Below are positions 45,536 through 57,751 of a DNA stretch of 64,000 bases, piece by piece (positions within the stretch are counted from its first letter, which is position 1; each line of letters begins with the position of its first letter). Origin of the DNA: Calliopum simillimum. Taxonomy: Eukaryota; Arthropoda; Insecta; Diptera; Lauxaniidae. The stretch is taken from NCBI GenBank assembly GCA_951812925.1, contig OX638368.1:8060001-8124000 (forward strand), in the 5' to 3' direction. The notes under the pieces are model-generated. The model saw only the letters and a program-made list of their open reading frames with translations, was not told the origin of the DNA and did no database searches. The position numbers were made by a program, and so were the translations under genes.

Positions 45536-45762
45536 ATCGCGAAATCGATCGTGCCATGAAAAAAAACGCATCACGCAACGCAAAATCGCTCGTGTCTTAA
45601 ACGTCATCCTGAAGAAGATTTTTGGTATTGAGTGGCAACATTGAAGCTCTCAAGGGTTTGGCATGGTGTAAACAGTCCCAAATAACAACTGTAAAATTGT
45701 GAAACTTTTAAAAGAGAATATTTATATTTTTATTGCTTTTATTAAAAACCTACAATATTAAA

Positions 45763-47097
45763 ATGCCTAAAGAAGACTGCAAATATTGGGACAAGTGCTA
45801 TCAGAAAAATGAACATCATTTGGAGAAATACAACCATCCAAGCAAAGTGACAGATGCAGCACAAAATCCAAACGATTTACCGAAAAAGGAGGCGGGAAAA
45901 GCGGCAAAAGGAAAAACATTGCATGACCAAGCACCACATAGTTCTGAAGGTAACAAAGAAGAAGATTCATTAGGTGCATCAGCTGAAAAACGCAAAGGAA
46001 TTGATACTGGCGCCTTGCGAGAAGAAGCTTTAGGTAATATCGCTGGGAAAAATTACATGGAAATTTTTCAAAAACGCATAAGGCTTTCCGTACAGATGGA
46101 ATATGATGAGTTGTTGCGCAGCAATGAATTTATAAGGCACAAATTCTTAGTACAAATGCCTACAGAATTTTACGCATTTTGGAAATTTCTCGGTGAACTA
46201 CGCCCCAAGGATACAGGTGCTCAAATATTGGCTTACGTGGAGAAACAATTTCAATTGCAGTTGGTAGGCCCATTTGAATTTCTGGCTGAACGTTTTCATA
46301 ATGCAACTTTACGTGAACCAGGTGATTATCTGAGGCATTGGCGTTTTTACTTTGATCCACCGGAATTTCAAACCATATTCGTTAAAAAAGGCTCCGGTGT
46401 GCACTATGGATACTGGCGTGATTTACCTCAAGACAAAGATCGATTATTGCTGGCACGCAATGATGCAGGCAAGAGTTGCGAATTTGAGTTTATTGCCGGT
46501 AATGCGTTTGATGCATTTATCTATTATTTGGAAAAGGATTTTTCTACCACGCCATTTAGTGCGGCATCTGTTACCAGCACGAAAAAGATTCTGCATAAGT
46601 GTTTGGAAACGAATGAATTGAAACTAGAGAAGCTAGAAGTACTACGCAAGCAACGCGATTCTAAAGTGGTTGCAAAAACATTTCATCGCGCTGGTATCGT
46701 AGTGCCATTTGAACATAAAACACAAGCCGGATATCGTCCACTGATTGTGAGCGATGCTGAACTTAAGAAAATTGTTGAACTTTTTGAAACTGCCGGAGGA
46801 AAACATAAAGGAACGGAAGCAGATGATAGTGTGAAAACGGCTGTTATGGAAAAGCTACAGCCTGTAGCAACCGCTGCTAGCATTGCAGTAGATGAATGTG
46901 ATTTTGGTACAAGTCTGGAACTAGGCATTGATTTGTTTTGTAGTGGCCGAATAGAATTGCACTGTCTTGTGCAATCACTGCTAGTGCCCGCATATACGCT
47001 TTTGGAAAGACCCCAATTTATTGCCATTTCAAAGGCACACTTGGAGAAACGCACCAAAGGTTATAATTTAAGCATATTCGATTTAGATGATAAATAA
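45763..47097 (+). CDS. HPF1: Histone PARylation factor 1 (HPF1) with PBZ finger
   Basis: Single-exon gene, 444 residues from ATG 45763; a longer in-frame start ten codons upstream precedes the zinc finger awkwardly and is not preferred. The N-terminal PBZ zinc finger fits C-x5-C-x6-H-x5-H exactly (C6, C12, H19, H25) and binds poly(ADP-ribose). A Lys-rich linker follows, then the HPF1 fold from about 90 (NYMEIFQKRIRLSVQMEYD, LREPGDYLRHWRFYFDPPEF, GYWRDLPQD, GYRPLIVSDAELKK). The DECDFG motif at 377-382 contains the acidic pair that in human HPF1 completes the PARP1/2 active site (Glu284; equivalence inferred), allowing serine ADP-ribosylation after DNA damage. Nuclear. Human HPF1 is shorter (346) and lacks this finger. 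Faces the PSMG1-like gene tail to tail. Confidence 0.92.
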   Translation: MPKEDCKYWDKCYQKNEHHLEKYNHPSKVTDAAQNPNDLPKKEAGKAAKGKTLHDQAPHSSEGNKEEDSLGASAEKRKGIDTGALREEALGNIAGKNYMEIFQKRIRLSVQMEYDELLRSNEFIRHKFLVQMPTEFYAFWKFLGELRPKDTGAQILAYVEKQFQLQLVGPFEFLAERFHNATLREPGDYLRHWRFYFDPPEFQTIFVKKGSGVHYGYWRDLPQDKDRLLLARNDAGKSCEFEFIAGNAFDAFIYYLEKDFSTTPFSAASVTSTKKILHKCLETNELKLEKLEVLRKQRDSKVVAKTFHRAGIVVPFEHKTQAGYRPLIVSDAELKKIVELFETAGGKHKGTEADDSVKTAVMEKLQPVATAASIAVDECDFGTSLELGIDLFCSGRIELHCLVQSLLVPAYTLLERPQFIAISKAHLEKRTKGYNLSIFDLDDK

Positions 47098-47114
47098 TGC
47101 AGTCTACTTGGAAA

Positions 47115-47120
47115 ATAAAA
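47115..47120 (+). terminator. HPF1 polyadenylation signal
   Basis: AATAAA 17 nt after the HPF1 stop codon. Confidence 0.55.
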
Positions 47121-47167
47121 ATTTGTTGAGCTAAAAGTATTAAAAAAATTTGTTTTGTTTTATTCAA

Positions 47168-47545
47168 TACTAGTTGCCCGGGAGCGACTTCGTTCACCCG
47201 TTCCCGATACCCTTTAAAAATGTTTGCATCTAATCCCATACATATCTGTCATACTGTCTCAGAAGATCTTTTAAATCGCTGTATTGGAAATATTTCCAGC
47301 GGATGTTATTTGTGCCGGTGCCAGAATTTTTTAATATTCCGGGTGATGCTGAGGGTTTTACAATTAAAGTTTGTCCTGGAATCTCATCTGATAGCATATC
47401 TTCGAAAGCAAAAGATCATTCAAATGTTTTAACTGATTTTAAATTACGGAATTTTTCAAGAACCCGGACCCGGTATTTAGAGGAAAGAAAAAATCATGAA
47501 AATCGGGCGAATGGTTTTCGAGACAGACGTATTTTATATAGTAGT
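47168..47545 (+). repeat. Dispersed repeat, copy 2 (first copy at 2214)
   Basis: TACTAGTTGCCCGGGAGCGA, GACTTCGTTCACCCG, then AGAAAAAATCATG and GAGACAGACG blocks in the same order as 2214-2657. It sits between the convergent HPF1 and PSMG1-like genes. Confidence 0.55.
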
Positions 47546-47643
47546 ACGACGAGGCATCTAATAGGTACTATGCACTTTTTTTAATTTTTTCAAAATTAAA
47601 GAGTATGTCCATGTTTCCGTCATGTAGTAAAAACCCAAATAAG

Positions 47644-47649
47644 TTTATT
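47644..47649 (-). terminator. Probable polyadenylation signal of the PSMG1-like gene
   Basis: AATAAA on the minus strand, about 70 nt past the stop codon at 47720. Confidence 0.45.
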
Positions 47650-47719
47650 AAACCAATATAAAATTTAATATGAACTACTTAAAACCATAACCACAGTTTT
47701 TATACAAGTGTTTTTCAAT

Positions 47720-48577
47720 TTATGAATACAAATGCGAATCATCTTTTAGTTTTGGATTGTACGAAGTAGCACACTTTAGTCCAAGCTCCTGCAGCATTTT
47801 TAATATTGGTTCCGACACCAATGCGTCCAGTGCTACATTATCAACATAAGCAACATAGGAACTAATAGACAACTTTTGATTATCCCGCCTTGATGCAACT
47901 GAAAAATTATTTTTTTATTGCGTATGGCAATTAGAGGTAAATTAATTTAGCTTCAATAACCATTTGATTTGAATAAAAAAAATGTAAACCTACCACCAGC
48001 AGCAACACCAGCTATAAAATTTGGTGGCTGCAGTTCCTGAATATGGTTAAATTTTCCATTAATGCCGCGCCAAAAAACAATTTCATCTCGTATTCTTGCA
48101 ATATTTTCACTTTTATATTCTACTTTCGCTTTAATGGTTACTGTAATAACATTTTTTGCCAATTTCGCATAAGGCCATAGCAGCTCTGAAACTTCGCCGC
48201 TACTGGTTAGATCCTCTTCGACTATTGCAAGTAGTCCTTTTTCAATTTTTTGTAATGTTGAGCGTTTAGCTGGGATGTTGCAAATTTTGCTAGTGGATTC
48301 GTTCAGAAGCGTCTTTTCGGCAAAATCAGCTATGTTAATTCCTTCAATGATGAGCAGCAACTCACATGCTGTGGGTACTATTTCATTTCCATCAGCAAAA
48401 GTTAATTGTAATCTGTAAAATGTAATTTGGGCACCATTTTTAACCGGTTATTTTTTTATACAATTGTCCCACTTACCTTTCGGTTGTTTGTGCTGTGGGT
48501 TCGTCCTCGTCACAATCGTCCCAGAAAGCACGCGAGGAAGGAATATTTAATTCACCAAAACTCATCGGACAGCTCAT
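47720..48577 (-). CDS. PSMG1: Proteasome assembly chaperone 1 (PSMG1/PAC1)-like
   Basis: Three exons with GT/AG borders and consistent phases: 48477-48577, 47994-48412, 47720-47898; 232 residues. The N-terminus MSCPMSFGELNIPSSRAFWD followed by an acidic stretch resembles the FGE...P.R...DEDEE start of PAC1. The middle has alternating hydrophobic strands (CELLLIIEGINIADF, VITVTIKAKVEY), and the end has ISSYVAYVDNVALDALVSEPI, like the C-terminal strand and helix of PAC1. PAC1 with PAC2 scaffolds assembly of the 20S alpha ring in the cytosol. Overall identity to vertebrate PAC1 is low, so the name is by pattern and length rather than a strict motif. A second ATG four codons in (48565) is an alternative start. 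Confidence 0.62.
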
Positions 48578-50463
48578 ATGAAATGGTCTTTTGGAAATGA
48601 CTTGCAATCAAAAATCAAGTAGTATGTTTTGTTTCTGGAACCAAAGTATTTGTCGCTAGTCATGGTATGTGTCAAAATCTGTGGTATGTGTTCAGTCTCA
48701 TTAAAACAGGCGGGAGTGCCACACTTTTTGTTTGCGAGAAGTCACGAGTTTATTTTTTTTTTTTTAAATTTTTAAACGCTTTTCGCCATTTCTATAGATT
48801 TCATTGAATAGCTCCTAAGCTAAAATTTTTTTGTGAGAATAAAATGCTTTTCATTTATAGAGCACACAATTCCCTATAAAATGGTGGTTTTGTTATTATG
48901 GTCACCATTCATGAGTCATTACAATATACTAATCAAAATATTACTATGCATGCATACAGCTAAGTTTTGTCACTTTTTTAATAAGGATATCTTCTAAACC
49001 ATAAGTCGTACAAAAGATACGCTCACATCACTTCTATAGAGCATTACCTAAGCTACCCAGCGATTTTAATCTTAAAATAACTACCCAGCTGTCGCCCAAC
49101 ATTTTTCTGCAATAGTAACCTATAGCGAGATATTTAAAAAAACTGATTTTTGTGATCTTTGACCTTGAATAACTTTTTTAGCTCACTTGGGATCAATTAA
49201 AGCTTACATTTACGTTTACGGCTCGCATTCGTATCGCCAAAGCGGTACGTTCACGACGTCTTGTATGACTTATGGAATTCGCCGGCGTTACGCTTTGGTG
49301 CCGTTTTGCTTAGTGGGTAATGATTTCTAATCCGGCAACCGTTTTTTCCCTGTCAGTAGTGGAATTCCCAAACTCGCAAACATTTCCAACAGTATATTCA
49401 GCTAATTTTGTTGTTAACTTCGTTATCGCAAGCTACAAACGTCGTTATTTAGCTATACCGATTATTGCTTGTTGAAATTTGAGAAACTTGGTCAGAGATC
49501 CGAGTTATCTTTGATTTAAATTGCAGAAAAGTTTTTTTTTAAACATATGCCATACATCAAGGAAGTAGTGTAGTTGATGTTTGCCAACTGCATCGAATAG
49601 CCCTAAGCTAAGTTTTCCACTCCAAGTTAAACCTTTTCCTTGCCAAATTGATCTTTTTCCATTCAAATTAAACTTTTTTTTAGTTTTCTGTGGCAAAAAC
49701 AAATTAACTTCAAAAACAAAAAAAGTGCTAAAATCAAGTAAAGAGCAAGCTATTTTTTAAACGAAAAGTACCAAAAAAAATACTATAGTACTTATCCACA
49801 ATAAGTAATAAGGAAAAATGTTCTTACGGCAACACTTGGCCATACTCAAAGATTAGTTGCCTAATTTTAACTAAAGCATGTTTTTTATTTCGTCAGTCGG
49901 TTAAATTTTATTTTCTGCTAATTTAGTGTTATAGTAAGAGTTTTACTAAATTTTCTTGTCATTATCATGTTTCATTTGCATTTCATTACATTGCCAAATT
50001 TTTATTGCAACAATTATTTAAATCCCATTAAAAATAAGTAAATAAACCCAATAAGTAAAGTAGTGATCACAAGTACATCATGTGAACGAGCTCATGGTTG
50101 AGTTACTAAAAAAATATATTCAAACGATAGTAGACTATCCTTTAAATCCGGTAAAAGGTACAAAAATTAATTTTTTAATTTTTAAACAAAGATGAGACTT
50201 CCGGTTAGTCTTATCTCTTTCTAGTCTTGAAATATTTTTCTGCCAAGTCGTAAACTTAAAAATTGGATATTCCGAAAATCTTAAATTGGCTTATACGGCA
50301 AAACAATACTCAGCCGACGTCATTTAACTGAGATATTCATAAGTGCACTCCTTGAATAAATGGCTTCAAATGCAGATATTTTTATGAAAACATTTATTAC
50401 AGAATTAAATATAAATTATAAATATCAATTATTATTCATTTACAGATTTCTTTCTTCTTTACA
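48578..50463. other. Intergenic region between divergent PSMG1-like and F-box genes
   Basis: 1.9 kb, AT-rich. The first 200 bp upstream of 48577 is likely promoter. No repeat pair or further gene was recognised. Confidence 0.4.
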
Positions 50464-51753
50464 ATGGATATGCTGAATTTAAGTGATGATTGCTTATATA
50501 TAATTTTTAAAGAACTTTCGTTTAAAGAACAACTGTCAATGGCACTTGTTTGCAACCGTTTTGAAAATGTAGCAGCATATTTGTGGCAAACTGAATACAA
50601 ACAACTTTCTTTAGATCTATTTCAAATGCCCTTGAGCGAATTAGAATTTAAATGTTTCCTGAAACATATTTGTGATACTGTTGAGCGAATAAGAATTAAA
50701 TATCTAGATGAACTATCATATGACATCTTTACAGAATTTAAATTCAAAAGCCTAAAAGATTTTCGATTCTCAATTCACGATTTCAATATTGAGGACGAGG
50801 CCATATTAAAATTTGCGGATATTTTACCAAATTTGTGTACATTCAGTCCGGAAGGATATTTTACTGGAAAATATTTCAATAAATTAATAAACATAAAAAA
50901 GCTCACACTTACCCATTGCTTTCGATTGACCGCACAATATTTTGAGGAAATTTTAAATAGTTTAGAATTGGAAAGCTTAAGCCTTGATATATACGATGAA
51001 AACTGTGAAATAACGATCGCCAATGAATTCAAGTGCGTAAATACGCTACAAGAGATTAAAACCAATTCAGATGGCTTGCAATTGCTCTTCAAAGTAATGC
51101 CACAGTTAAATCAGCTAAAATCAATTAAAGTGAACGATACACAAAATATGGAAAATATTAACGAACTATTTATGCAAATATATTTACATAGAAAAAATAA
51201 AGCCATAACAATAATTACACAATACTTGGCTTTTAAAGAAATTAGACTTTGTGAATTGCCGCCCATTAATGTCCACAGACTAATATTTCTTGAAACTTTA
51301 ATGAAGCAAATGAACTTTAAGAAGTTTGAAAAAATTTTTACAAATTTAAATGAACTGCATTTCCAACAGAGGTATTCTTATAAAAATTCACAAATGCCAA
51401 ATTTATCATATATTCTATCACATTGCGAAAATTTAAAATTACTAAATTTTCAATTGAATGATGAATTGCCTTGGGATCTTTCAGAAGATACTAAAAATAT
51501 GATAACAAACAGAAAGACGCCACTAACAATTAACGTTTATCCCGATTATTTGCAGGTATGATATACGGTATTTTCACTTAAATATCCCAATCGCCAAAGT
51601 TTTTTCGGTTGTTTCAACTTCAAAAAAATAATATTAATAATTATTTTTTAGGTGCCACCATTCTTTGAAGGAGCCGATGTGTCGCTTAAGAGAGAAAATT
51701 TATTGAACAATGAGTTGCCTAATGATTACGATATTCATATTCTATTAGAATAA
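50464..51753 (+). CDS. F-box protein, unnamed
   Basis: Two exons, 50464-51555 and 51652-51753, joined in phase 0 across a 96 bp intron (GTATGA...TTTTTAG); 397 residues. The F-box is at 4-45 (LNLSDDCLYIIFKELSFKEQLSMALVCNRFENVA). The rest is a series of leucine-rich, roughly 25-residue stretches (FKSLKDFRFSIHDF, INIKKLTLTHCFRL, LELESLSLDIYDE, CENLKLLNFQLND), suggesting an irregular LRR substrate-binding domain. F-box proteins link substrates to the Skp1-Cullin1 ubiquitin ligase. Many such fly genes evolve fast and I do not recognise an orthologue. Without splicing the ORF would end six bases into the intron. Confidence 0.8.
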
Positions 51754-52125
51754 GAATAAGCAAAAACTAAAAGTATTAATAACGCCTAGATTTCATTTGT
51801 ATATATGTAAGAGGCTGACGCAAGAATAAACTTATTTGTATTGTCTTTTGTTTGACTAATTTCTATAAATTAGAAGATTTATTGTGGTTGTATTTTGATT
51901 GACGCGTTTTCATTCATATCATAGTCAGAACGCGACACGTTTCGTTTGAAATACAACTAAAATGATGATCAATTTTTCGATAAACCATTTTCGTGGTTTC
52001 AGTTTATTTCAATAATCCAAATTGAAAAACGATACGACGATAAAAACTAAAACGATAATTGAAACGCCATGGCGCGCCAATGGGAATATTTATAGGTTTT
52101 AACCAGCCCTTGCATTAAAGCTTTA
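51754..52125. other. F-box gene 3' flank
   Basis: It contains AATAAA at 51825-51830, 72 nt past the stop codon. Nothing else recognised. Confidence 0.45.
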
Positions 52126-52129
52126 AATC

Positions 52130-54620
52130 AGACTTTAAACTTTTAAATCATTTAGATCAAAGTTTAAAAAAACTTTTACCTTTTTGAAATAAAATTTTTT
52201 TAAAAAAAAACTTAAATACATAAAAAACAACTTTTATAAGAAACTTATTTTTAAAAGTTTTTACATGAAAGATTTTTCAAAAAGTTTTTATACAATATAA
52301 AAGTTTTTTCAAAGGATAGAAGTTTTTTATTAAAGTTTTTCCCGTCCGTTTCCTGAAACTAAAGGTCAAAAAAATAAGATTTCAAAAAAAAATTAGGAAT
52401 CGGTGGTGGAAAAAACCCAGCCGGCTTTCGATCAAAGGTCGAAAAATTAACTAAAAAAAGGCAAGTCGCTTTGACTGCCCGTTATATGGAAACTATTAAT
52501 TTTTTCGTGATGTTTTGAAAACAACTTTTATAGAGAATAACTAGGTCAACATTATCTTCTTAGAAAGTTTTGGTCCACAAATAAAATTTGTTGCTGTTTT
52601 CATGACTTTTTCTATAAATTGGTTTTTTGTAATTTTTAAAGGGCAGAATATTTGTTCTGGACTTTTTATTACGTAGGGAATTAAATGTTGATTAATTTAG
52701 AAAAAAAAAAAAATATTAAAAAACATTAGTTTTTAAGAAATAAAGCCCGTTTCAAAGTTAAGAAAAATATTTTTTTTTGTGTCTTAATTTTTAATTTAAT
52801 AAGAAACCATTTTGGTAGTCATATTTTGTAAACTAATTTGGGGTCGCTGAACACGAAAATAGCAGTTTTTTTTTTTATTTTAGTGCGTTTTTGGGCTGTT
52901 CCAGCAGAAAAAAACCGAAAATTTCGAATTTCGTACACGCAGCCCAGGAAAAAGTTTAAATCAAGTTGTCGGGAACTGCACAAAGATGTTAAATTACACG
53001 TGAGCATTTACTCAATAAGAAAAAAATCTTTTCAAAATTGGTTCATCAAATGGTTTTTATAATGAGGTCGGAAAACGGTATTTAAAAAAACAAACACTAC
53101 AAACCAAAACCAAAATAGTAATTTTAGATGTATTTATTGATGCTGAATCCAGAACTGGAAGCAAAATTGCTGTATCTCTTATGGTTTGTGGATATCTTGC
53201 CCCTAATGTTTAAAAAACACGATTTTTAAGGTCGTATAGAACACGCACGAAATCGTTTTAGTCTTCTCATTTAGTACTGTTCTTCTTCTTCAGAATGAAC
53301 TATAAAGTGGTATTGTATGGTTTTTCTTTAAAAAGTTATGACCATTTCAAGATAACATCGTAAAAGATGTAGCATTAAGGCAATTGCTATAGAGAATCCA
53401 CATATGATTTTTAACTTTCATGATGTCATTTTAAAATGGTCATAACTTTTTGAAAAAAAGTCGCACAAATCCATTTCATAGCTCATTTTGAAGACAAAAA
53501 GCAGTTCTAAATGATGCATTTAATAACGACTAGAAATACATTTTCTTGCATCCAATAAAAAAGCGATTAAAAGAAAAAAATTAAAATACTTAATTTTTTC
53601 CAAACTTTGAGACCGGCTCCATACCTCAAAACTTAATATTTTTATAAATTTTTTTTTCTAGATTAATTATCATTTAATTCCCTACAACATAAGAATCCCA
53701 CAACAAATATTCCGTCCTTTAAAAATTACGAAAAACCAATTTATAGCAAAAAAGACATGAAAATTTTCCTAAAAAATTTAAATTTTGTACCGAAACAGCA
53801 ACAAATTTAATTTTTGGACTAAAACTTTTTAAGATAATGTTGACCTAGTCATTTTCTACAAAAGTTGCCTTGAAAATATTACGAAAAAATGAATAGTTTC
53901 GAAGTAACGGGCAGGCAAAGTGACTTGCCTTTTTTTAGTCAATTTTTCGACCTTTGATCGAAAACCGGCTGGGTTTTTTCCACTACCGATTCCTAATTTT
54001 TTTTGAGATCTTATTTTTTTAACCTCCAGTTTAAGGAAATGGACGGAGAGCAAACAATTTCACAACTTTGCACATTTCATATATCTTGTGGGCGCTCTAA
54101 TACTTATCTATAGAGGTGAAAGATAAAAAGTGACCGCATCAATCGATGCGGATAGGTAAGAAAAATATATTTTCGACCTTTCCTCATCGATTGACGCAAT
54201 AATTTTATTTTACAAAAATGGGCCCAAAGCGGTCATTTAGAGGTGTCGGAGATTCCTCTGGTCAATGCCCCAAATATATTTTTGACCTTTCCTCATCTGG
54301 TGATGTATAAAATATATTTTCGACTTTTCCTCGTCGATTGCTGCAATAAAATTTTTATTTTTTCAAAAATTGTTCCAAAACGGTCACATTTTATCTGCCA
54401 GCTCTATAGATAAGTATGCGATTTATTATAGTTCAGTCACTGAATCTTTTCACAAAGTAGTTTTTTTATTCAAACATGAAAGTTGAAAAAACCTTTTTGA
54501 AAATTAAATGTTTTTTATACAAGTTTTTTAAAAAAATCTGTTCAAAGAAAAATTTTTAAAAAACTTTATGCAAAAAAAGTTTTCAAAAACTCACTTGTAA
54601 AACTTTTTTTGAATAAGCCC
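52130..54620. repeat. 2.5 kb foldback element with nested pieces
   Basis: Long inverted arms. The left arm near 52385-52700 (AATTAGGAATCGGTGG, CAGCCGGCTTTCGATCAAAG, TAACTAGGTCAACATTATCT, TTACGTAGGGAATTAAATG) is mirrored at about 53660-54010. Outer A/T-rich arms (AAAAGTTTTT blocks) extend to about 52130 and 54610. The centre (53060-53560) holds a second inverted repeat of the 45.3 kb family. A separate TIR element sits in the right arm (54088-54422). No gene. Confidence 0.7.
54088..54422. mobile_element. TIR element with ACTTATCTATAGAG ends
   Basis: About 335 bp. The ends pair as ATACTTATCTATAGAGGTGA and its near-complement at 54400-54420, continuing with AGATAAAAAGTGACCG / CGGTCACATTTTATCT. 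The interior has three copies of ATTTTCGACCTTTCCTCATC-like units. Non-coding. Confidence 0.6.
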
Positions 54621-54787
54621 TGTGTGCCAGACGTTTCATATCTCCGCTTTTTTACCCGTTACGGATTCGTTACTGATCCGTTTGCGGGAGAAATTCCAAA
54701 AAACGATTCGCTTTCTTTTTGGAATCTCTCCCGCCAATGGATCCGTAAATGATAAAAAAGCGGAGATTTGAACCGTTTGGCACACTG
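54620..54787. mobile_element. 168 bp hairpin MITE (CTGTGTGCCAGACG ends)
   Basis: The left end CTGTGTGCCAGACGTTTCAT pairs with the right end ACCGTTTGGCACACTG; TATCTCCGCTTTTTTACC and ATAAAAAAGCGGAGAT, and GGGAGAAATTCC / GGAATCTCTCCC, pair further in. The arms nearly meet, so the element folds into one hairpin. No clear target duplication. Confidence 0.65.
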
Positions 54788-55069
54788 GGAAAGTATAAAA
54801 GATTCAAGGTCTGGTTAACACGACCACAGTGCCAGACAATAAAAAAAGTGTTTTCCTATTATTCAACTTTCGTCATAAACGGACTATTTTCGAGAACTTA
54901 TCCAAGATTGTTTTTATTGTTTTGTGGGTTTGTACGAACACTGATTGTAAATAATGAACTTTTATTTATTAGTTTTTTATTGTGGATTCAGTTTTCAAAA
55001 CTAAATATTATTATATGTATTTGTTATTTAAAAAAGAGAAAAATATTTGCTTTATAAATTTTACCAATT

Positions 55070-57373
55070 CTATTCTTCTACTGTTAAACCAATTACTGAG
55101 TGAATACACTCCTCCTTGTTAATGAGATGACATGTTTTGTTAACCAATGACATTAATTGATTAACGTCTTGTGCCCAATTATTTAAAATATCAGACGCAC
55201 TCTTCTTGGTTGTGAAATAAACTATTTCAGCGGGACGGTCAATCTTAACACGAATTGTATCGCTATTGGCCAATTTGGATAGGTATTCTTCACAACGCGC
55301 TGAGGGCAAATTCAGTAATTCACTCATTCGCTGCAAATGAACTCGTGAATAATAAGAGGCGATGGTGCGTATGTTCTATGAATAATTGTTAAGTTTATTA
55401 GTAAAAATTTCAAGTTTTATAAAAAAAATCATACTTACATGTTCCATCAGACGATCTTTCAGTTCGCCAATACATTTGCGACCATGTTTGGTACTCTCTT
55501 TGAACATTTCATTTTCAGCTAAAATAGTTCCAAAATCTGCATTAAATGTATCAAAATTGATTAATTCCTTTGACATGAACAGGCGCAGAATTTCTCTAAA
55601 AAAAAAAAATAAAATTAAAAAAAAAGATCTTTAATTTCCAAATGCTTCAATTTACTTATAAATCGGAATTTCTTCAAGTTTTTTATTTTTCGATAAGTGT
55701 GCCATCATGTCACTTTGCTCATTATCGTAGGGTGCCAAGACACAATACAAAACAGCACAAATCAGTTTATCACGCAGTTCCTTTTGCTGTTCTTCGGTCA
55801 ATTCAATAGGTGGTAGTACCGGCGCTGGCATTTTTGCCTCTTCTTCCTTCTTTTTCTTTGTCTTTTCTTCATCGTTAGACTTTTTTTTCTCTTCGTCTGT
55901 GCCTTCCTCAGTAGGCGCTTGTGCACGTGCTGGCTCAGCTATGGCCTGATAGTGGCGTGAGGTTTTAAGAAAAGATGTATCACGATCTAAGTTTATCATC
56001 AAATTATAGAACTTTAATTTGAGATCATGATGTTTGGGATCGTCAAAGAATCGAATGCTTATTTTCTTTGCTATAATTTGTGTTGACACGAAATCTTCTT
56101 TAAGTAAACATAGACGCATCTGTTCTAAAATAAGTTCAACCTGTGAAAGAAAATCAAAATATAATACAATTTAATTTAAATGTATAGTCACAATTGCATC
56201 TAAATATCCCTTGCTGACACCGGTTCATTTTATAAATCTGTTCGAACAGAATGAGGCTAACTCTCTTTAACACAACAAGAAACCTTTCCCAGGCTCAATA
56301 GTCTGTGTGCAATGAATTCAAGGGATAGTGAGCAACAACCGATCTTCAAGACCTCAATGTAGCGAATGTTCTCGTGTAAAACGGAAATTAAAAATATCTA
56401 CACAGATTGTCTTGCAACCGTCTCCCTGACCACACTCAGGGCAGTGTTCTTTCATGCAAAAATGCAATGTTAGCGCGAAGCTATAACTAACCTACAACAA
56501 GATACAATTATATATAAAAAAATTTTCATGTGTAGCAGGAAATATTAAAATCCGTTTTTCGCCATCAAATATATCGTATTTGCTAGTCATAAGAACTAAA
56601 ATTGACCAAAATAAAAATTTTTTGAAATTAAGTTTTTGATAAAATTATGTACCATGTATGAAAGGAAACAAAGTAGCAGCAAGGGTTCGTAGACAGATTA
56701 AGCCCAAACATTTTGATAAATTTAGAGTCCCTTGCGGAAATTTTAAAATTCAACTTCTATTATGCAAACCTTTTCACGCTTGTCCATTGATCCGTATGTC
56801 TCTACTTGCAATTCCTCCATTACAGCTGCAGCACCAGCTATGTCACCTTCGGACTCTTTTATATCGGCAAGTATTTTAGTGAGGCGTGCACGTTCGATTT
56901 CAACATAAATTTTTCCCTCGGTAACGGATCGCAAAGTGTCAATGAGTTTTAGTTTTGTCTCCTTGTCAGGTGTTTTGTCAACATAGGTGTAACATTCTTG
57001 TATCATTTTGGAAACGGCTTGTTTTAGTTGTGATCGCCGGCGTACCAATAAGGTTACATATTCGTTGAGCGCATTCCAATTTTTGGCCTCAAAACAAATT
57101 TGACAGATGGCTACCAAAACTCGCGAGCAGGATACCATATCAGCACCCTAAAAGAATTCTTATTAAAAATCAACTTATTTCTTGTTTCGCTAATGTAATG
57201 CTTACCAAACGTGATTGCTTCTCTAGCTGCAATAAAATCTCAACTGCCTCATGGAATGAGTCAGGATTCTTTTTAGCCATTTCTTTGGCTAGTGGAATCT
57301 TTTCGTCACAAGCTGGCGCATAGTCCACTTCCATTTTACTGATGCGACCTCCATCGAACAAATAAGTATCCAT
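55070..57373 (-). CDS. Rpn5: 26S proteasome regulatory subunit Rpn5 (PSMD12)
   Basis: Five exons, phases consistent: 57206-57373, 56770-57147, 55656-56140, 55439-55595, 55070-55375; 497 residues from ATG 57373 ([10 protein letters not shown]). The family core begins at SKMEVDY, so the Met at residue 14 is a possible alternative start. Rpn5 is a PCI subunit of the proteasome lid and helps hold the Rpn11 deubiquitinase region. Conserved helices include [30 protein letters not shown]-type [38 protein letters not shown] and [15 protein letters not shown]. The PCI region is C-terminal ([31 protein letters not shown]). A Glu/Lys/Thr-rich insert lies at about 252-285 in exon 3, longer than in vertebrate Rpn5. 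Intron 2 (629 bp) shows no gene. Confidence 0.94.
56141..56769 (-). other. Rpn5 intron 2
   Basis: 629 bp, the largest Rpn5 intron; borders GTTTGC (donor) and CTTTCACAG (acceptor). No coding exon or repeat recognised inside. Confidence 0.7.
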
Positions 57374-57751
57374 GTTTTGCAATTATCTAATAAAATAGCA
57401 GAAAACACAAAAACATTTAAAATTAGCAAGCACCTTTTTTTGGCCGTGTTCAGAGCTCAAACGAATAAAAGCTCGCCGCAAACAGAGTTTTTGATACAAG
57501 GCTATACGATGATAATGCATACTTTTTCAATGACAACACTTCAGTATTTTCTAAAGCTACTTACGTTTTTAAAGTTGTTAATTATAGTTAATTTTACAAA
57601 TAGCCGAAATTTAAGCAATATTTTCCTCAAAAATTGTTGGCTTCCTTTAATCAATTCTGCTTACAATGCTGTTAAGTTGGGTGTGATCAATTTTTTTTTT
57701 TTTTTTTTGACAAACTAAACGTCAATAAAAAGAAGTAGTGATTATGGCATG

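Noticed and set aside
46160..47057. Minus-strand and second-frame ORFs inside HPF1
   Set aside because: They overlap a well-supported HPF1 frame and carry no domain.
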